From: Anaerolineales bacterium | Lineage (GTDB): Bacteria; Chloroflexota; Anaerolineae; Anaerolineales; Anaerolineaceae | Length of the DNA: 17,978 bases | Assembly: GCA_020060485.1 (NCBI GenBank) | Contig: JAGVAB010000017.1 | Span: 1 to 17,978, forward strand | Direction: 5' to 3' | Part shown: positions 1 to 7,016 of the stretch, one piece after another | Layout: every line of letters starts with the position of its first letter | Position numbering within the stretch: position 1 is the stretch's first letter | Notes under the pieces: generated by a model | The model's database searches: none | Told to the model about the DNA's origin: nothing | Seen by the model: only the letters and a program-made list of their open reading frames with translations | Program-made: the position numbers and the translations under genes

Positions 1-240
1 CTGGTTTGCGTATATCGCCAGGTTTTCTGCACCCCACCCCTCAAACTCCCCTCCCCGCGCGGTGCTTGACGTGTGATCTTCATTCTTTTGCGGGAAGGGA
101 TGACGGGAGGGGGTAAATCATCACCGGTATTTTGCAACTGATTTGGACTGAATGTATTTCACTGCTTTCGAAAATCTCTTTTGTCAAGCTTTCTTGAAAA
201 TGCCATAGGCTGATTCAGTTACCATGTTCTCCAAGCAAGG
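1..240. other. Non-coding left edge, no gene recognised
   Basis: All three forward frames entering from the left edge close within about 115 bases and give no recognisable protein. The stretch contains a C-rich tract near 30-60 and, at 164-206, one copy of a 43-nt dispersed repeat described separately. It lies downstream of the minus-strand cytidylyltransferase gene. I see no convincing terminator: the best hairpin is a weak 5-bp stem around 185-198. Confidence 0.5.
164..206 (-). repeat. 43-nt dispersed repeat, copy 1
   Basis: Read on the minus strand this segment matches 8616-8658 on the plus strand at 34 of 43 positions without gaps. The shared core TCAAGAAAGCTTG is exact, and a second shared block, GATTTTC, follows a 5-nt mismatch zone. 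In both copies the repeat begins with ATG and could be read as a very short peptide starting MAFSRKL. Both copies lie in intergenic DNA, so a degenerate repeat is more likely than a gene. Confidence 0.5.
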
Positions 241-948
241 TTAAGCTTTGGGCTGGACCAGATGCCGCATCACCAGATCCGCCAGTTGCAGGTCAAAGGG
301 CGTATCAATGTCCACCCATGCTTCATTTTGCATGACATAGGCATAGGTCTGATCAGCATACCAGGTACTGTGTTGGAGCAAGAGCCGCGGACGGGCCAGA
401 TAGATGGCACCGTTGAGCTCATACGCCGGGGGCACGTCCTGACGGCGGGCAATGAACGGCTGTCCGGGAAAGTAATCCTGCAAGCGCTGGTCATCGTTCA
501 CCTGTTTGAGCCACTGCGGGGGATGCTTGAGTGGCGCCACACTGACCACCGCCTCGGCCTGCTTTGCCAGGGCCAGGGCCACCGCACCCTCAATATCGGC
601 CGTGGTCAGAAAAGGTGTGACCGCCTGCAGGCACATCAGGTAATCGGGAACGTAGCCCTCATGCTTTTCCAGCCAGCGCAAGCCATTTTGCAAGGTGGCA
701 ATGGTGGGCGTGTCATCCCGGGCATATTCGGCCGGGCGCAGATAAGGTGTCTCGGCGCCCCATTGACGGGCGACTTCCGCGATCTCTGGCGAATCCGTGT
801 CAACCACCAGACGGGAAATACTTTGGGATGCGCGGGCGGCTTCAATCACCCAGGCGATCAGCGGTTTATCTGCCAGGGGGACAATGTTCTTGTTTGGGAT
901 GCCTTTGGAACCGCCCCTGGCCGGGATGATGGTCAGGATTTCGGTCAT
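241..948 (-). CDS. CMP-N-acetylneuraminate/legionaminate cytidylyltransferase-like (NeuA/LegF family)
   Basis: A 235-residue cytoplasmic enzyme predicted to join a nonulosonic acid (sialic, legionaminic or pseudaminic type) to CMP using CTP, the last activation step before glycan transfer. The N-terminal nucleotide-binding motif IPARGGSKGIPNKN is at residues 8-21. Later family features are QAVTPFLTTADI in mid-protein, ARRQDVPPAYELNGAIY, and a C-terminal VDIDTPFDLQLAD. The length fits the short single-domain bacterial NeuA/LegF/PseF enzymes. The start has GTGAGG a few bases upstream. The gene lies 51 bp downstream of the membrane-protein gene at 1000-1725 and may be co-transcribed. The LegB/LegC-like genes at 11239-13402 suggest a legionaminic-type substrate, but sequence alone does not separate the three acids. 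Family assignment is firm; substrate is not. Confidence 0.88.
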   Translation of the reverse strand: MTEILTIIPARGGSKGIPNKNIVPLADKPLIAWVIEAARASQSISRLVVDTDSPEIAEVARQWGAETPYLRPAEYARDDTPTIATLQNGLRWLEKHEGYVPDYLMCLQAVTPFLTTADIEGAVALALAKQAEAVVSVAPLKHPPQWLKQVNDDQRLQDYFPGQPFIARRQDVPPAYELNGAIYLARPRLLLQHSTWYADQTYAYVMQNEAWVDIDTPFDLQLADLVMRHLVQPKA

Positions 949-999
949 ATGCGCCTCACTCAGGTTCTCCTGGATGGTATCCCTGGCTGTATGATCGTA

Positions 1000-1725
1000 C
1001 TAGCGCCAATGGATATGTTTGTTCTTCTCGTTGGCAGATTTGTGCTGATATTCCTGCCAGAATTGGCTGCTCTTGTCCTCGCCAATCTTCTTCAACTGCT
1101 TGACCTCGTTGACCTTGCGGGTTTGCTCGCGGGTTTTGCGGCGATAGAAAACCCCGCCGATGGCCATCAAAATGGCTATCTGGCTAATATAAGCAAAAGC
1201 CACCAGGTCCTCATTGCCGGTCATGTAATCAGGAAGCAAATAGATGTCTGCATCTTTGGTCAGGTGCTGGACTTCATACACACCAGGGGTCTGAATGAAG
1301 AAAATATGGATCGGCCGTCCCTTGGCCAGCGGGGTGTCATACAGGCGCAAGCCGCGCTCCACATAATCGACCTTGACCGCCTGGCCGCTTTCGTGTGCGC
1401 TGATCTTCAGCCACGGGTCCAGCTGATGAGCGATCAATTCATCATTGATCACCAGCAGGTCATAATCATTGGTATACACGGTATACAATCCGGGACGTTC
1501 AAATTTCAGCACGGTGGATGACTGCCCGGACATGTCCACCGTGGCAATCTCTGCCCTGGTGGGCGTCTGGATGATACCCAGTTGATCTGGCAGGAAAAGG
1601 AAAATGCTGCCAAAGCTCTTGACCACCTGTGATAGCGAGAAGAATACCATCAAAAGGATCAGGAACAAACCAATGCCAGCAACAATTGCATAAACTCGCG
1701 GTGATTTGTAAATATTCTCTGCCAT
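1000..1725 (-). CDS. Hypothetical two-helix membrane protein
   Basis: A 241-residue protein I do not recognise. It has an N-terminal membrane helix at about residues 11-33, an extracytoplasmic domain of about 135 residues without cysteines, a second helix at about 173-194, and a basic, charged, probably coiled cytoplasmic tail of about 47 residues that starts YRRKTREQTRK. The ATG at 1725 is preferred to the one at 1788: GAGG lies just upstream, and a promoter-like pair (-10 at 1759-1764, -35 at 1783-1788) would exclude the longer form. It precedes the CMP-sugar synthetase gene by 51 bp, so a link to surface-glycan assembly is possible but unproven. No catalytic motif is evident. Confidence 0.75.
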   Translation of the reverse strand: MAENIYKSPRVYAIVAGIGLFLILLMVFFSLSQVVKSFGSIFLFLPDQLGIIQTPTRAEIATVDMSGQSSTVLKFERPGLYTVYTNDYDLLVINDELIAHQLDPWLKISAHESGQAVKVDYVERGLRLYDTPLAKGRPIHIFFIQTPGVYEVQHLTKDADIYLLPDYMTGNEDLVAFAYISQIAILMAIGGVFYRRKTREQTRKVNEVKQLKKIGEDKSSQFWQEYQHKSANEKNKHIHWR

Positions 1726-1758
1726 TAAACCTCGTCCATTTTCAACAGGATCAGCATC

Positions 1759-1788
1759 ATTGTAACCGACAAGGCGGTGCAAATCCAA
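1759..1788 (-). promoter_or_regulatory. Candidate sigma-70 promoter for the membrane protein/neuA-like pair
   Basis: On the minus strand a TACAAT -10 box (1759-1764, 5 of 6 consensus) lies 18 bp from TTGGAT (1783-1788), which keeps only the TTG of the -35 consensus. Predicted initiation near 1752 gives a leader of about 27 nt containing the GAGG ribosome-binding site for the ATG at 1725. Confidence 0.4.
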
Positions 1789-1857
1789 TAGGTAACCGGT
1801 TAGCGAAACGGCTTCTCAAAGTCCCCTCCGGCATCTGACAGGGAGCGAGAGATTCAC

Positions 1858-1895
1858 GGGGAATTGCGGTCCACCCATTCGGGCCGCAATTCCCC
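1858..1895. repeat. Perfect 12-bp-stem inverted repeat
   Basis: GGGGAATTGCGG (1858-1869) is followed after 14 nt by its exact reverse complement (1884-1895). No T-run follows on either strand, so it is not a standard intrinsic terminator, although it does lie downstream of the minus-strand GIY-YIG gene. One arm recurs alone at 4319-4333, which suggests a small dispersed repeat. Confidence 0.7.
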
Positions 1896-1947
1896 ACATT
1901 CCTCATCCTGAAAGCAAAATTTTCCAAAAAATCAAGCCGCAGCGTTG

Positions 1948-2250
1948 TCAGTCTTCCTGCGACGGATCCAGGGGAGTCTGCTGCACCAGCCGTTGTTTTT
2001 GGGCATGGCTCATATTCTTCAGTTGCAGCTCGCGGCGCATGGCCGCGCCGCGGTCCGCCTGAGGTTCCACGTAAACCAGGCGCACCGGCCGGCGGGTGCG
2101 CGTATAGCGCGCACCCTTGAGCGTGCGGTTATGTTCCTGGGTGCGGCGCTGTGGGTCGGTGCTCCAGCCGGTATAAAAACTGCCATCAGCGCATTCCACC
2201 ATGTAACAGTAAAAGCCTGAAGGCAGTTCGGTTTTGTCCGGAACAGACAA
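1948..2250 (-). CDS. GIY-YIG domain protein (YhbQ/UPF0213 type)
   Basis: A single-domain GIY-YIG nuclease-superfamily protein of about 100 residues, the usual size for the YhbQ/UPF0213 group. The degenerate GIY motif is the FYCYMV segment and the YIG equivalent is FYTG. Family residues follow: the arginines of DPQRR, EHN, and GARYTRTRRPVRLVY. The reading frame stays open to an ATG at 2352, but that start would overlap the upstream dehydrogenase gene by about 100 bp. I chose TTG at 2250, two bases after the dehydrogenase stop and preceded by a purine-rich GGGAAG. It is the last gene of a three-gene operon with the M50 protease and the dehydrogenase. The cellular role of this stand-alone family is not settled; DNA processing or repair is the usual suggestion. 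Confidence 0.82.
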   Translation of the reverse strand: MSVPDKTELPSGFYCYMVECADGSFYTGWSTDPQRRTQEHNRTLKGARYTRTRRPVRLVYVEPQADRGAAMRRELQLKNMSHAQKQRLVQQTPLDPSQED

Positions 2251-2252
2251 GG

Positions 2253-3242
2253 TTATCGCTTCCCTTTTTTCTTCTTTGGATTCAGTCCGATCATATGCAT
2301 CAAATTCTCGCCCATGCTGGGGATCTCGGGGCCGCCAGTATCCATGTCCCAATTGGCACGATTGCGTTCATCCCACCAGCTTTGCAGGGCATCTTTCACC
2401 GATTCCAGCATGTCTTGCAGCCCATCCTCATCCCGGCTGGCAACGGCGCCGCGCAGCATCTGCAAGCCCTGAATCTGGTTATCGATCACCCGCACCAGAT
2501 TATCCCCATTCATCAGGAAAGAAGCGCCCAACTTTTGGTGGTCATTCATCAACAGCAGCGGCTGGACGGCCAGGGCAAAGGACTGCCCGGCAACCTTGCG
2601 GCCTTCCTGCCAGCCGGTGCGTCCGGCGGTGGCCAGCAGCAGGGCAGCCGCGTTGACCTGAGGCAGCAGGGTGCTGGCCGCAATCAGACCTTCGAACTCG
2701 GCCGGGTCAGCAAAGAAGGGTCGGCTGCCCAACAGCACTGCCAGGTCAGAGGTCAGGGTCAGGGCAGCTTCGCTGATCTTGCCCCGCGAAGTGATGACAG
2801 TCAGGCTCTGCTCAAAGAGGTCAGCGCGGGCGGCTTCCGGTCCGCTGCCCGTTTCCAGCAGACAGGCCGGATTAAGGGTTGGCGCAAAGGTCAGAAAATC
2901 CACACCATCCGGCAGCAGTTCCCCGGCCCAGGCCGTAACCGTAGTTTTAGCCAGGGAGGTATCCAGCACCACTGCGCCTTCTTTGAGGTCTTCGGCGATC
3001 AGGCTCAGGGTCTCGTAAATCTCATCCACCGGAATGGACAAAACCACAATGTCGGCTTCCTTGACAGCAGCATGCAAATTGAGGTGTACCTTGTCCAGGG
3101 CGCCCATCTTCTGAGCGGCGGCGCTGCGGGCAGGTTGGCGGTCATGGCCAACCCGAAAGAGTTGGCTGGTTTCCTTGCTCAAAGCCAGACCCATCGAAGT
3201 GCCCACGCGGCCGGTGCCGATCAAGGTGATTTGAACAGTCAT
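2253..3242 (-). CDS. NAD(P)-binding dehydrogenase, prephenate-dehydrogenase-like
   Basis: A 329-residue cytoplasmic protein with an N-terminal Rossmann fold. The dinucleotide motif GTGRVG is at residues 9-14, and a typical 6-phosphogluconate/prephenate-dehydrogenase-like core follows (ADIVVLSIPVDEI, then GAVVLDTSLAKT). The C-terminal part is helical and ends in a lysine-rich tail. The overall layout resembles TyrA/ProC-like oxidoreductases, but I could not identify residues that would prove prephenate or any other substrate. ATG at 3242 has AGGAG about 9 bases upstream, four bases after the M50 protease stop, so translation is probably coupled. The small spacing on both sides places it in the middle of a three-gene operon. 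Enzyme class is fairly sure; pathway is unknown. Confidence 0.75.
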   Translation of the reverse strand: MTVQITLIGTGRVGTSMGLALSKETSQLFRVGHDRQPARSAAAQKMGALDKVHLNLHAAVKEADIVVLSIPVDEIYETLSLIAEDLKEGAVVLDTSLAKTTVTAWAGELLPDGVDFLTFAPTLNPACLLETGSGPEAARADLFEQSLTVITSRGKISEAALTLTSDLAVLLGSRPFFADPAEFEGLIAASTLLPQVNAAALLLATAGRTGWQEGRKVAGQSFALAVQPLLLMNDHQKLGASFLMNGDNLVRVIDNQIQGLQMLRGAVASRDEDGLQDMLESVKDALQSWWDERNRANWDMDTGGPEIPSMGENLMHMIGLNPKKKKGKR

Positions 3243-3246
3243 CAGA

Positions 3247-3891
3247 TCAAACTCCTATCAAAAGTCTCCAGAGAATATTGAACAAGGGCAGCAGCGTCCA
3301 GCCAATGATGTCAATACCCACCGATGGCAGAACAAATACCAATACCATCAAGATCAGCGGCCCATAAGGACGAATGGTATCCAGGAAGCTTACCCATGAA
3401 GCCGGGAAAAGATACTGGGCTGCTTTTTCACCATCCAGCGGCGCCAGCGGGATGAGGTTGAACAGCATCAGCAGCAGGTTGATCTGGATGAAAATGCGCA
3501 GGAACAGATAGGCCGAGGGCAGCAGTCCGGCGGAAATGGAAAACGGGACGACCCCCAGGCGCAAAGGTATGGCTGCCAGGCCCGCCAGGAAAAGGTTGGA
3601 AAGCGGCCCAGCCAGCGAGACCCACATGGTGGCCGAACCTGAACGCCGCTGCAGGGCATAGGGGTTGATCGGCACCGGCTTGGCCCAGCCAAAACCAGCC
3701 ACGATCAGCATCAGGCTGCCGATGGGATCCAGATGCGCCAGCGGGTTGAGAGTCAGGCGGCCATGCAGGCGCGGGGTATCATCGCCGAAGAAATTGGCCG
3801 TCCAGGCGTGGGCGAATTCATGTACAGAAAGTGCGATCACCAGGGTGATCAAACGGGAGATGATGGTGGGAGCGTTCAATCCAAAAAACAT
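3247..3891 (-). CDS. Site-2-protease-type M50 membrane metalloprotease
   Basis: A 214-residue integral membrane zinc protease of the short M50B group (YwhC/rhomboid-unrelated S2P homologues). The zinc motif HEFAH is at residues 24-28 inside the first membrane segment. A conserved NPLAHLDP segment lies near residue 49, and the third metal ligand is in [10 protein letters not shown], with Asp at about 153. Several hydrophobic helices surround these motifs, and no PDZ domain is present. The ATG at 3891 is preceded by AAAGG at proper spacing. It is the first gene of the minus-strand operon with the dehydrogenase and GIY-YIG genes and diverges from the DUF951 gene. Intramembrane cleavage of some substrate is expected from the family; nothing here names it. 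Confidence 0.9.
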   Translation of the reverse strand: MFFGLNAPTIISRLITLVIALSVHEFAHAWTANFFGDDTPRLHGRLTLNPLAHLDPIGSLMLIVAGFGWAKPVPINPYALQRRSGSATMWVSLAGPLSNLFLAGLAAIPLRLGVVPFSISAGLLPSAYLFLRIFIQINLLLMLFNLIPLAPLDGEKAAQYLFPASWVSFLDTIRPYGPLILMVLVFVLPSVGIDIIGWTLLPLFNILWRLLIGV

Positions 3892-4025
3892 GTCTTTACC
3901 TTTATTGAAAAAATTGCCGCCAGGGCAAATGATCCACAGTTGTTATTGATAATAATTTTCAGTTACAGTCCACAAGAATCAAGTTTTTACCCCGAAAATT
4001 GCTGAAGTCATTATAACATGAGTGA

Positions 4026-4031
4026 TATAAT
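4026..4031 (+). promoter_or_regulatory. Extended -10 promoter giving a probable leaderless mRNA for the DUF951 gene
   Basis: TATAAT at 4026-4031 is preceded by TG-A, forming a TGnTATAAT extended -10, and ends six bases before the ATG at 4038. Initiation at or next to the A of the ATG is therefore expected. No Shine-Dalgarno sequence lies before the gene. The -35 region is weak, which is tolerated by extended -10 promoters. Confidence 0.55.
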
Positions 4032-4037
4032 CCGCTT

Positions 4038-4241
4038 ATGCTGTCCGAACTGGCCCTGGAAGACGTTGTCCGCCTGCGCAAACCCCACCCTTGCGGCAGC
4101 ACGGATTGGACCGTGGTGCGTCTGGGGGCGGATATTGGTCTGGAGTGCAAGGGCTGCGCAAGGCGCGTGCTTATGCCCCGCCGCGAATTGGCCCGCCGCC
4201 TGAAGATCATCCTGCCCAAAGATTCCCAGACTTCCAACTGA
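4038..4241 (+). CDS. DUF951 family small protein
   Basis: A 67-residue protein matching the DUF951 (YyzM-like) pattern. It has the KPHPCG block at residues 15-20, [10 protein letters not shown] at 24-33, the CKGC pair (Cys37, Cys40), and an MPRREL-type C-terminal helix. The three conserved cysteines suggest a metal- or nucleic-acid-binding mini-domain, but the family has no agreed function that I know of. The ATG at 4038 is chosen because homologous sequence begins there; an alternative ATG frame at 4018 gives unrelated sequence. There is no ribosome-binding site and a consensus -10 box sits at leaderless distance. It diverges from the M50 protease gene. Confidence 0.82.
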   Translation: MLSELALEDVVRLRKPHPCGSTDWTVVRLGADIGLECKGCARRVLMPRRELARRLKIILPKDSQTSN

Positions 4242-4318
4242 AGCTTGTCATTTTTGAATATTGGCGCATCCTGCTGGCTGAAGCACAATATCGCCAGATT
4301 TGTTTGCGAACCTCATCC

Positions 4319-4333
4319 GGACCGCAATTCCCC
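4319..4333 (+). repeat. Solo arm of the 1858-1895 inverted repeat
   Basis: The 15-mer GGACCGCAATTCCCC is the exact reverse complement of 1858-1872. Overlapping it, CCGCAATTCCCCACA (4322-4336) exactly matches 1884-1898 in the direct orientation. No complementary arm is seen in the 4242-4418 intergenic gap, which holds nothing else I recognise except the promoter at 4407. Confidence 0.5.
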
Positions 4334-4406
4334 ACAGAATCGAGTCATCAGGGCTGCTTTGCGAAAGCCCTTCGCGATACCTGATGTCTGTTTCCCTGAT
4401 TTGCTT

Positions 4407-4412
4407 TATAAT
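4407..4412 (+). promoter_or_regulatory. -10 box giving a probable leaderless mRNA for tsaE
   Basis: A perfect TATAAT ends six bases before the ATG at 4419. This is the same geometry as at the DUF951 gene, and again there is no Shine-Dalgarno sequence. The -35 region has no good match to TTGACA. Confidence 0.5.
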
Positions 4413-4418
4413 GTTTCT

Positions 4419-4913
4419 ATGCCGATCTTTGATCCCAATATGGTCGAATTTCTGAGCCGCGGCCCTGAACAGACCCGCCGTCTGGGGGCGCGTTTAGGAA
4501 CGCTGCTCGAACCTGGTGACGTTATTTGCCTGGCCGGTGACCTGGGGGCGGGCAAAACCACCCTGGTGCAAGGACTGGCCCAAGGCTGGGGTTCTCTGGA
4601 TGCAGTTTCCAGCCCAACCTTTGTGCTGGTCAACGTGTACCGCCGCCCGGACGGGCAAAATCTGCATCACCTGGATGCCTACCGCCTGCAGGATGCCCTT
4701 GAAGCCGAGGCGCTTGATCTCGACCAGATGCTGGATGATGGCGCCCTGGTCGTGGAATGGCCGGACCGCATTCAACTGGCATTGCCCCGGGAGCATTTGT
4801 GGGTTGAACTCGCCTGGGTAGCTGACGAACAGCGCCGGATGACCTTCAAACCTGTCGGCACACACTATGAACAGATGCTGGCTGTCTTTCGGCAGCGGTC
4901 TTTTGGAGGTTGA
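4419..4913 (+). CDS. tsaE: tRNA t6A biosynthesis ATPase TsaE
   Basis: A 164-residue P-loop ATPase that works with TsaB and TsaD to transfer threonylcarbamoyl to A37 of ANN-decoding tRNAs. The Walker A GDLGAGKTT is at residues 40-48. Family motifs follow: SSPTFVLVNVY (64-74), HLDAYRL (Asp86) and VVEWPDRI (111-118). The frame is open back to 4245, but homologous sequence begins near the ATG at 4419, and a TATAAT box directly upstream rules out the longer form. The stop overlaps the vicinity of the tsaB start (TsaE ends in GGT-TGA over the tsaB ribosome-binding site), indicating a tsaE-tsaB-rimI operon. Function is confident from motifs and neighbours. Confidence 0.93.
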   Translation: MPIFDPNMVEFLSRGPEQTRRLGARLGTLLEPGDVICLAGDLGAGKTTLVQGLAQGWGSLDAVSSPTFVLVNVYRRPDGQNLHHLDAYRLQDALEAEALDLDQMLDDGALVVEWPDRIQLALPREHLWVELAWVADEQRRMTFKPVGTHYEQMLAVFRQRSFGG

Positions 4914-4918
4914 GCTTT

Positions 4919-5584
4919 ATGTTATTGGCGGTGGATACTTCAACCCGTTGGATCGGCATGGCCCTCTACGATAGCGTGCAGATCAAGGGCGAAGTGATCT
5001 GGAAAACCAACAATCATCACACAGTAGAGCTGGCCCCCGCCCTGGAACAGCTTTTTTCGCGCTGTGCTGTCAGCAGTGCCGACCTGAAGGTGCTGGCAAT
5101 CGCTTTGGGACCTGGTTCTTTCACCAGTCTGCGCATCGGCCTTGCTCTGGTGAAGGGCATGGCTCTGGCCTTGCATGTGCCGGTGATCGGCGTTCCTTCG
5201 CTGGATGTGCTGGCCGCAGCCCAGCCGCTGCGTGATCTTCCTCTGGCAGCTGTCTTGCAAGCTGGCCGCGGCCGCCTGGCCCTGGTCTGGTACAAGGCGC
5301 ATAAAGGAAAATGGCAAGCCGACAGCCAGGCGGAAGTGGTGACCACCGCCACCCTGGCCGGGATGCTGCAACAACCTTCCCTGGTCTGCGGTGAATTGAC
5401 GGCAGATGACCGTCACCTTCTGTCCGCTAATCCCCATGCCATGCTTGTGCCGCCGGTGGATGCCATGCGCCGGCCTTCGTATCTGGCCGCCCTGGCCTGG
5501 AAACGCCACCAGGCGCGCCAGTATGATGATGCTGCCTCCCTGTCGCCGATTTATCTGCACCTGAACACCGGCACACCCTCCTGA
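4919..5584 (+). CDS. tsaB: tRNA t6A biosynthesis protein TsaB
   Basis: A 221-residue ASKHA-fold protein, the non-catalytic partner of TsaD in t6A tRNA modification. It starts with the characteristic LLAVDTSTRWIGMAL and carries the signature ALGPGSFTSLRIGLALVKGMA at about residues 64-84, where most relatives have GPGSFTGLR. An in-frame TTG lies at 4910, but ATG at 4919 is preferred because GGAGGT (4905-4910) is optimally placed for it. The gene lies between tsaE and rimI, the usual bacterial arrangement. TsaD is not in this window. Length is normal and I see no defect in the sequence. Confidence 0.92.
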   Translation: MLLAVDTSTRWIGMALYDSVQIKGEVIWKTNNHHTVELAPALEQLFSRCAVSSADLKVLAIALGPGSFTSLRIGLALVKGMALALHVPVIGVPSLDVLAAAQPLRDLPLAAVLQAGRGRLALVWYKAHKGKWQADSQAEVVTTATLAGMLQQPSLVCGELTADDRHLLSANPHAMLVPPVDAMRRPSYLAALAWKRHQARQYDDAASLSPIYLHLNTGTPS

Positions 5585-5603
5585 CCGCTCCGGAGGTGGT
5601 CCA

Positions 5604-6143
5604 TTGACATTCCATTTGCGCCCCATGACCCTGGAAGATGTACAGCAGGTGCACGCTCTGGATCAGCTCTGTTTCAGCCTCCCCTGGTCAGAGCAATCCT
5701 TTGCCTACGAAGTGGAACACAACCGCGTCTCCCGGCCTTATGTGATCGAGTGGAAAGGCACACAAGGAGAACATCGCCTGGTTGCCATGATGGTTTGCTG
5801 GCAGGTGATGGACGAGGTACAAGTGGCCACACTGGCTGTGCACCCCGATTTTCAACGCCAGGGCATCGCCCGCTGGCTGCTGGCGCATGGCCTGCTGCAG
5901 GCCGCCAGTGAAGGCGCCGACCACGCATTTCTGGAAGTGCGCATCGGCAACCTGTCTGCGCAAGCCCTCTATCGCCTGTTTGGTTTCGAGGTGGTCGGCC
6001 AGCGCAGCGGGTATTATCGCGATACCAATGAAGATGCCCTGCTGATGATCCTGGACTCTTTTGATCTTCCCCGCCTTCAAGCCTGGGCTGAACACAAGGC
6101 AGGAACTGCACCCGCACAGGAGAAAAATGATGACAACAACTGA
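5604..6143 (+). CDS. rimI: GNAT N-acetyltransferase, RimI-like
   Basis: A 179-residue GNAT-fold acetyltransferase resembling RimI, the N-terminal acetylase of ribosomal protein S18. It begins LRPMTLEDV. The acetyl-CoA loop is in VHPDFQRQGIARWLL, and the RimI-type C-terminal block is LEVRIGNLSAQALYRLFGFEVVGQRSGYY. The start is TTG at 5604, strongly supported by GGAGGTGG (5592-5599); the next in-frame ATG at 5625 has no ribosome-binding site and would cut into the domain. About 30 residues after the domain look unstructured and charged. It follows tsaB by 19 bp, a common tsaB-rimI pairing. Exact target protein is inferred from context. Confidence 0.87.
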   Translation: MTFHLRPMTLEDVQQVHALDQLCFSLPWSEQSFAYEVEHNRVSRPYVIEWKGTQGEHRLVAMMVCWQVMDEVQVATLAVHPDFQRQGIARWLLAHGLLQAASEGADHAFLEVRIGNLSAQALYRLFGFEVVGQRSGYYRDTNEDALLMILDSFDLPRLQAWAEHKAGTAPAQEKNDDNN

Positions 6144-6873
6144 AATTCTTGATGAAATCGCCCAACAGGTTGCAGTGTGCGAGAAGTGCGAGCTGTGTTT
6201 TTCCCGCAAGAATGCCGTGCCCGGGGCAGGCAATCCCTTTACCGAGATGCTCTTCATTGGCGAAGGGCCTGGATTCCATGAAAATGAGCAAGGACTGCCT
6301 TTTGTCGGCCGTTCCGGTCAGTTCCTGGATGAGCTTCTGGCGGGCTGCGGGTTGAAGCGTGCCGATGTCTTCATCACCAATGTGGTCAAATGCCGCCCGC
6401 CCGGCAACCGCGACCCGCTGCCAGAAGAACTTGCCGCATGCAGCCGCTATCTTGACCGCCAAATTGAGGCCATCAATCCCAGGGTCATCGTTACCCTGGG
6501 GCGCTATTCGATGGCAAAATTCATTCCCAATGCCAAGATCAGTGAAATTCACGGCAAACCGCGCTGGGTGCGCGGCCGGTTGATCGTGCCCATGTATCAC
6601 CCGGCGGCGGCGCTGCGCCTCGGTTCTCTGCGGGCGGTGATGAAGGATGATTTTGCCAGTTTGCCGCAATGGGTCGAACAGGCCCGCCAGTCTGCACCGG
6701 CTCAAGTTGCGTCCACTGAGGCGAACACCCATCCTGCAAACCCGCCCCTGGAAGACGACCCTGCCCAACTGGATATCTTTAGCGTTGCCCCGTCCGCTGC
6801 TCCGTCCCCGCCGCCGCAAGACCAGCCCGCCCCTGCCGAACCGGATGAACCCGCCCAATTGAGCCTGTTTTAG
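6127..6873 (+). CDS. Family 4 uracil-DNA glycosylase with clamp-binding-like tail
   Basis: A 248-residue Fe-S uracil-DNA glycosylase that removes uracil from DNA. Likely 4Fe-4S ligands are Cys18, Cys21, Cys89 and Cys105 (CxxC at the start, KCRPPGNRDP and a second pair later). Motif A is GEGPGFHENEQGLPFVGRSG (45-64) and motif B is MYHPAAAL (156-163). The catalytic domain ends near residue 188. A Pro/Ala-rich, probably disordered tail of about 60 residues follows, containing QLDIF (214-218) and ending in QLSLF (244-248), both fitting the bacterial beta-clamp-binding pentapeptide. AGGAG at 6118-6122 selects ATG 6127 or the adjacent 6130; the longer frame to 6061 lies inside rimI. The 17-bp overlap with rimI suggests translational coupling. 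Confidence 0.93.
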   Translation: MMTTTEILDEIAQQVAVCEKCELCFSRKNAVPGAGNPFTEMLFIGEGPGFHENEQGLPFVGRSGQFLDELLAGCGLKRADVFITNVVKCRPPGNRDPLPEELAACSRYLDRQIEAINPRVIVTLGRYSMAKFIPNAKISEIHGKPRWVRGRLIVPMYHPAAALRLGSLRAVMKDDFASLPQWVEQARQSAPAQVASTEANTHPANPPLEDDPAQLDIFSVAPSAAPSPPPQDQPAPAEPDEPAQLSLF

Positions 6874-6966
6874 TCCTGCGCTACCCCGCGCTGCGAGCCT
6901 GGCAGGTTCACCAGAGCCTTTCACAAAAGACTCCTCGATGAGCTTTATATACGTTTTGATCAAAAA

Positions 6967-6991
6967 GAGGCCGTCCCAAAAGGGCGGCCTC
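6967..6991 (-). terminator. Intrinsic terminator between convergent genes
   Basis: The stem GAGGCCG/CGGCCTC extends through a one-base bulge into CCC/GGG, closed by an AAAA loop. On the minus strand the stem is followed by TTTTTG, a good U-tract for the gene ending at 7017. On the plus strand the tail is T/C-rich (TTCGTCTTG), so it may also serve the uracil-DNA glycosylase operon less efficiently. Confidence 0.8.
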
Positions 6992-7016
6992 TTCGTCTTG
7001 TCCGTTCTTTTATTCT

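Noticed and set aside
262..1521. 419-codon plus-strand open frame opposite the cytidylyltransferase and membrane-protein genes
   Set aside because: It spans two genes and their gap in antisense, its translation has no recognisable domain, and both opposite-strand genes have clear starts and motifs.
1858..1895. Hairpin as intrinsic terminator of the GIY-YIG operon
   Set aside because: The stem is strong, but neither strand has a T-run after it. T-runs on the minus strand lie before the stem, not after it.
2151..3281. 376-codon plus-strand open frame
   Set aside because: Antisense shadow of the dehydrogenase gene, which has a Rossmann motif and a coupled start; the plus-strand translation is low-complexity and unlike any family.
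5674..6963. 429-codon minus-strand open frame
   Set aside because: Antisense to rimI and the uracil-DNA glycosylase, both of which have full catalytic motifs. It reads through the terminator and has no domain.
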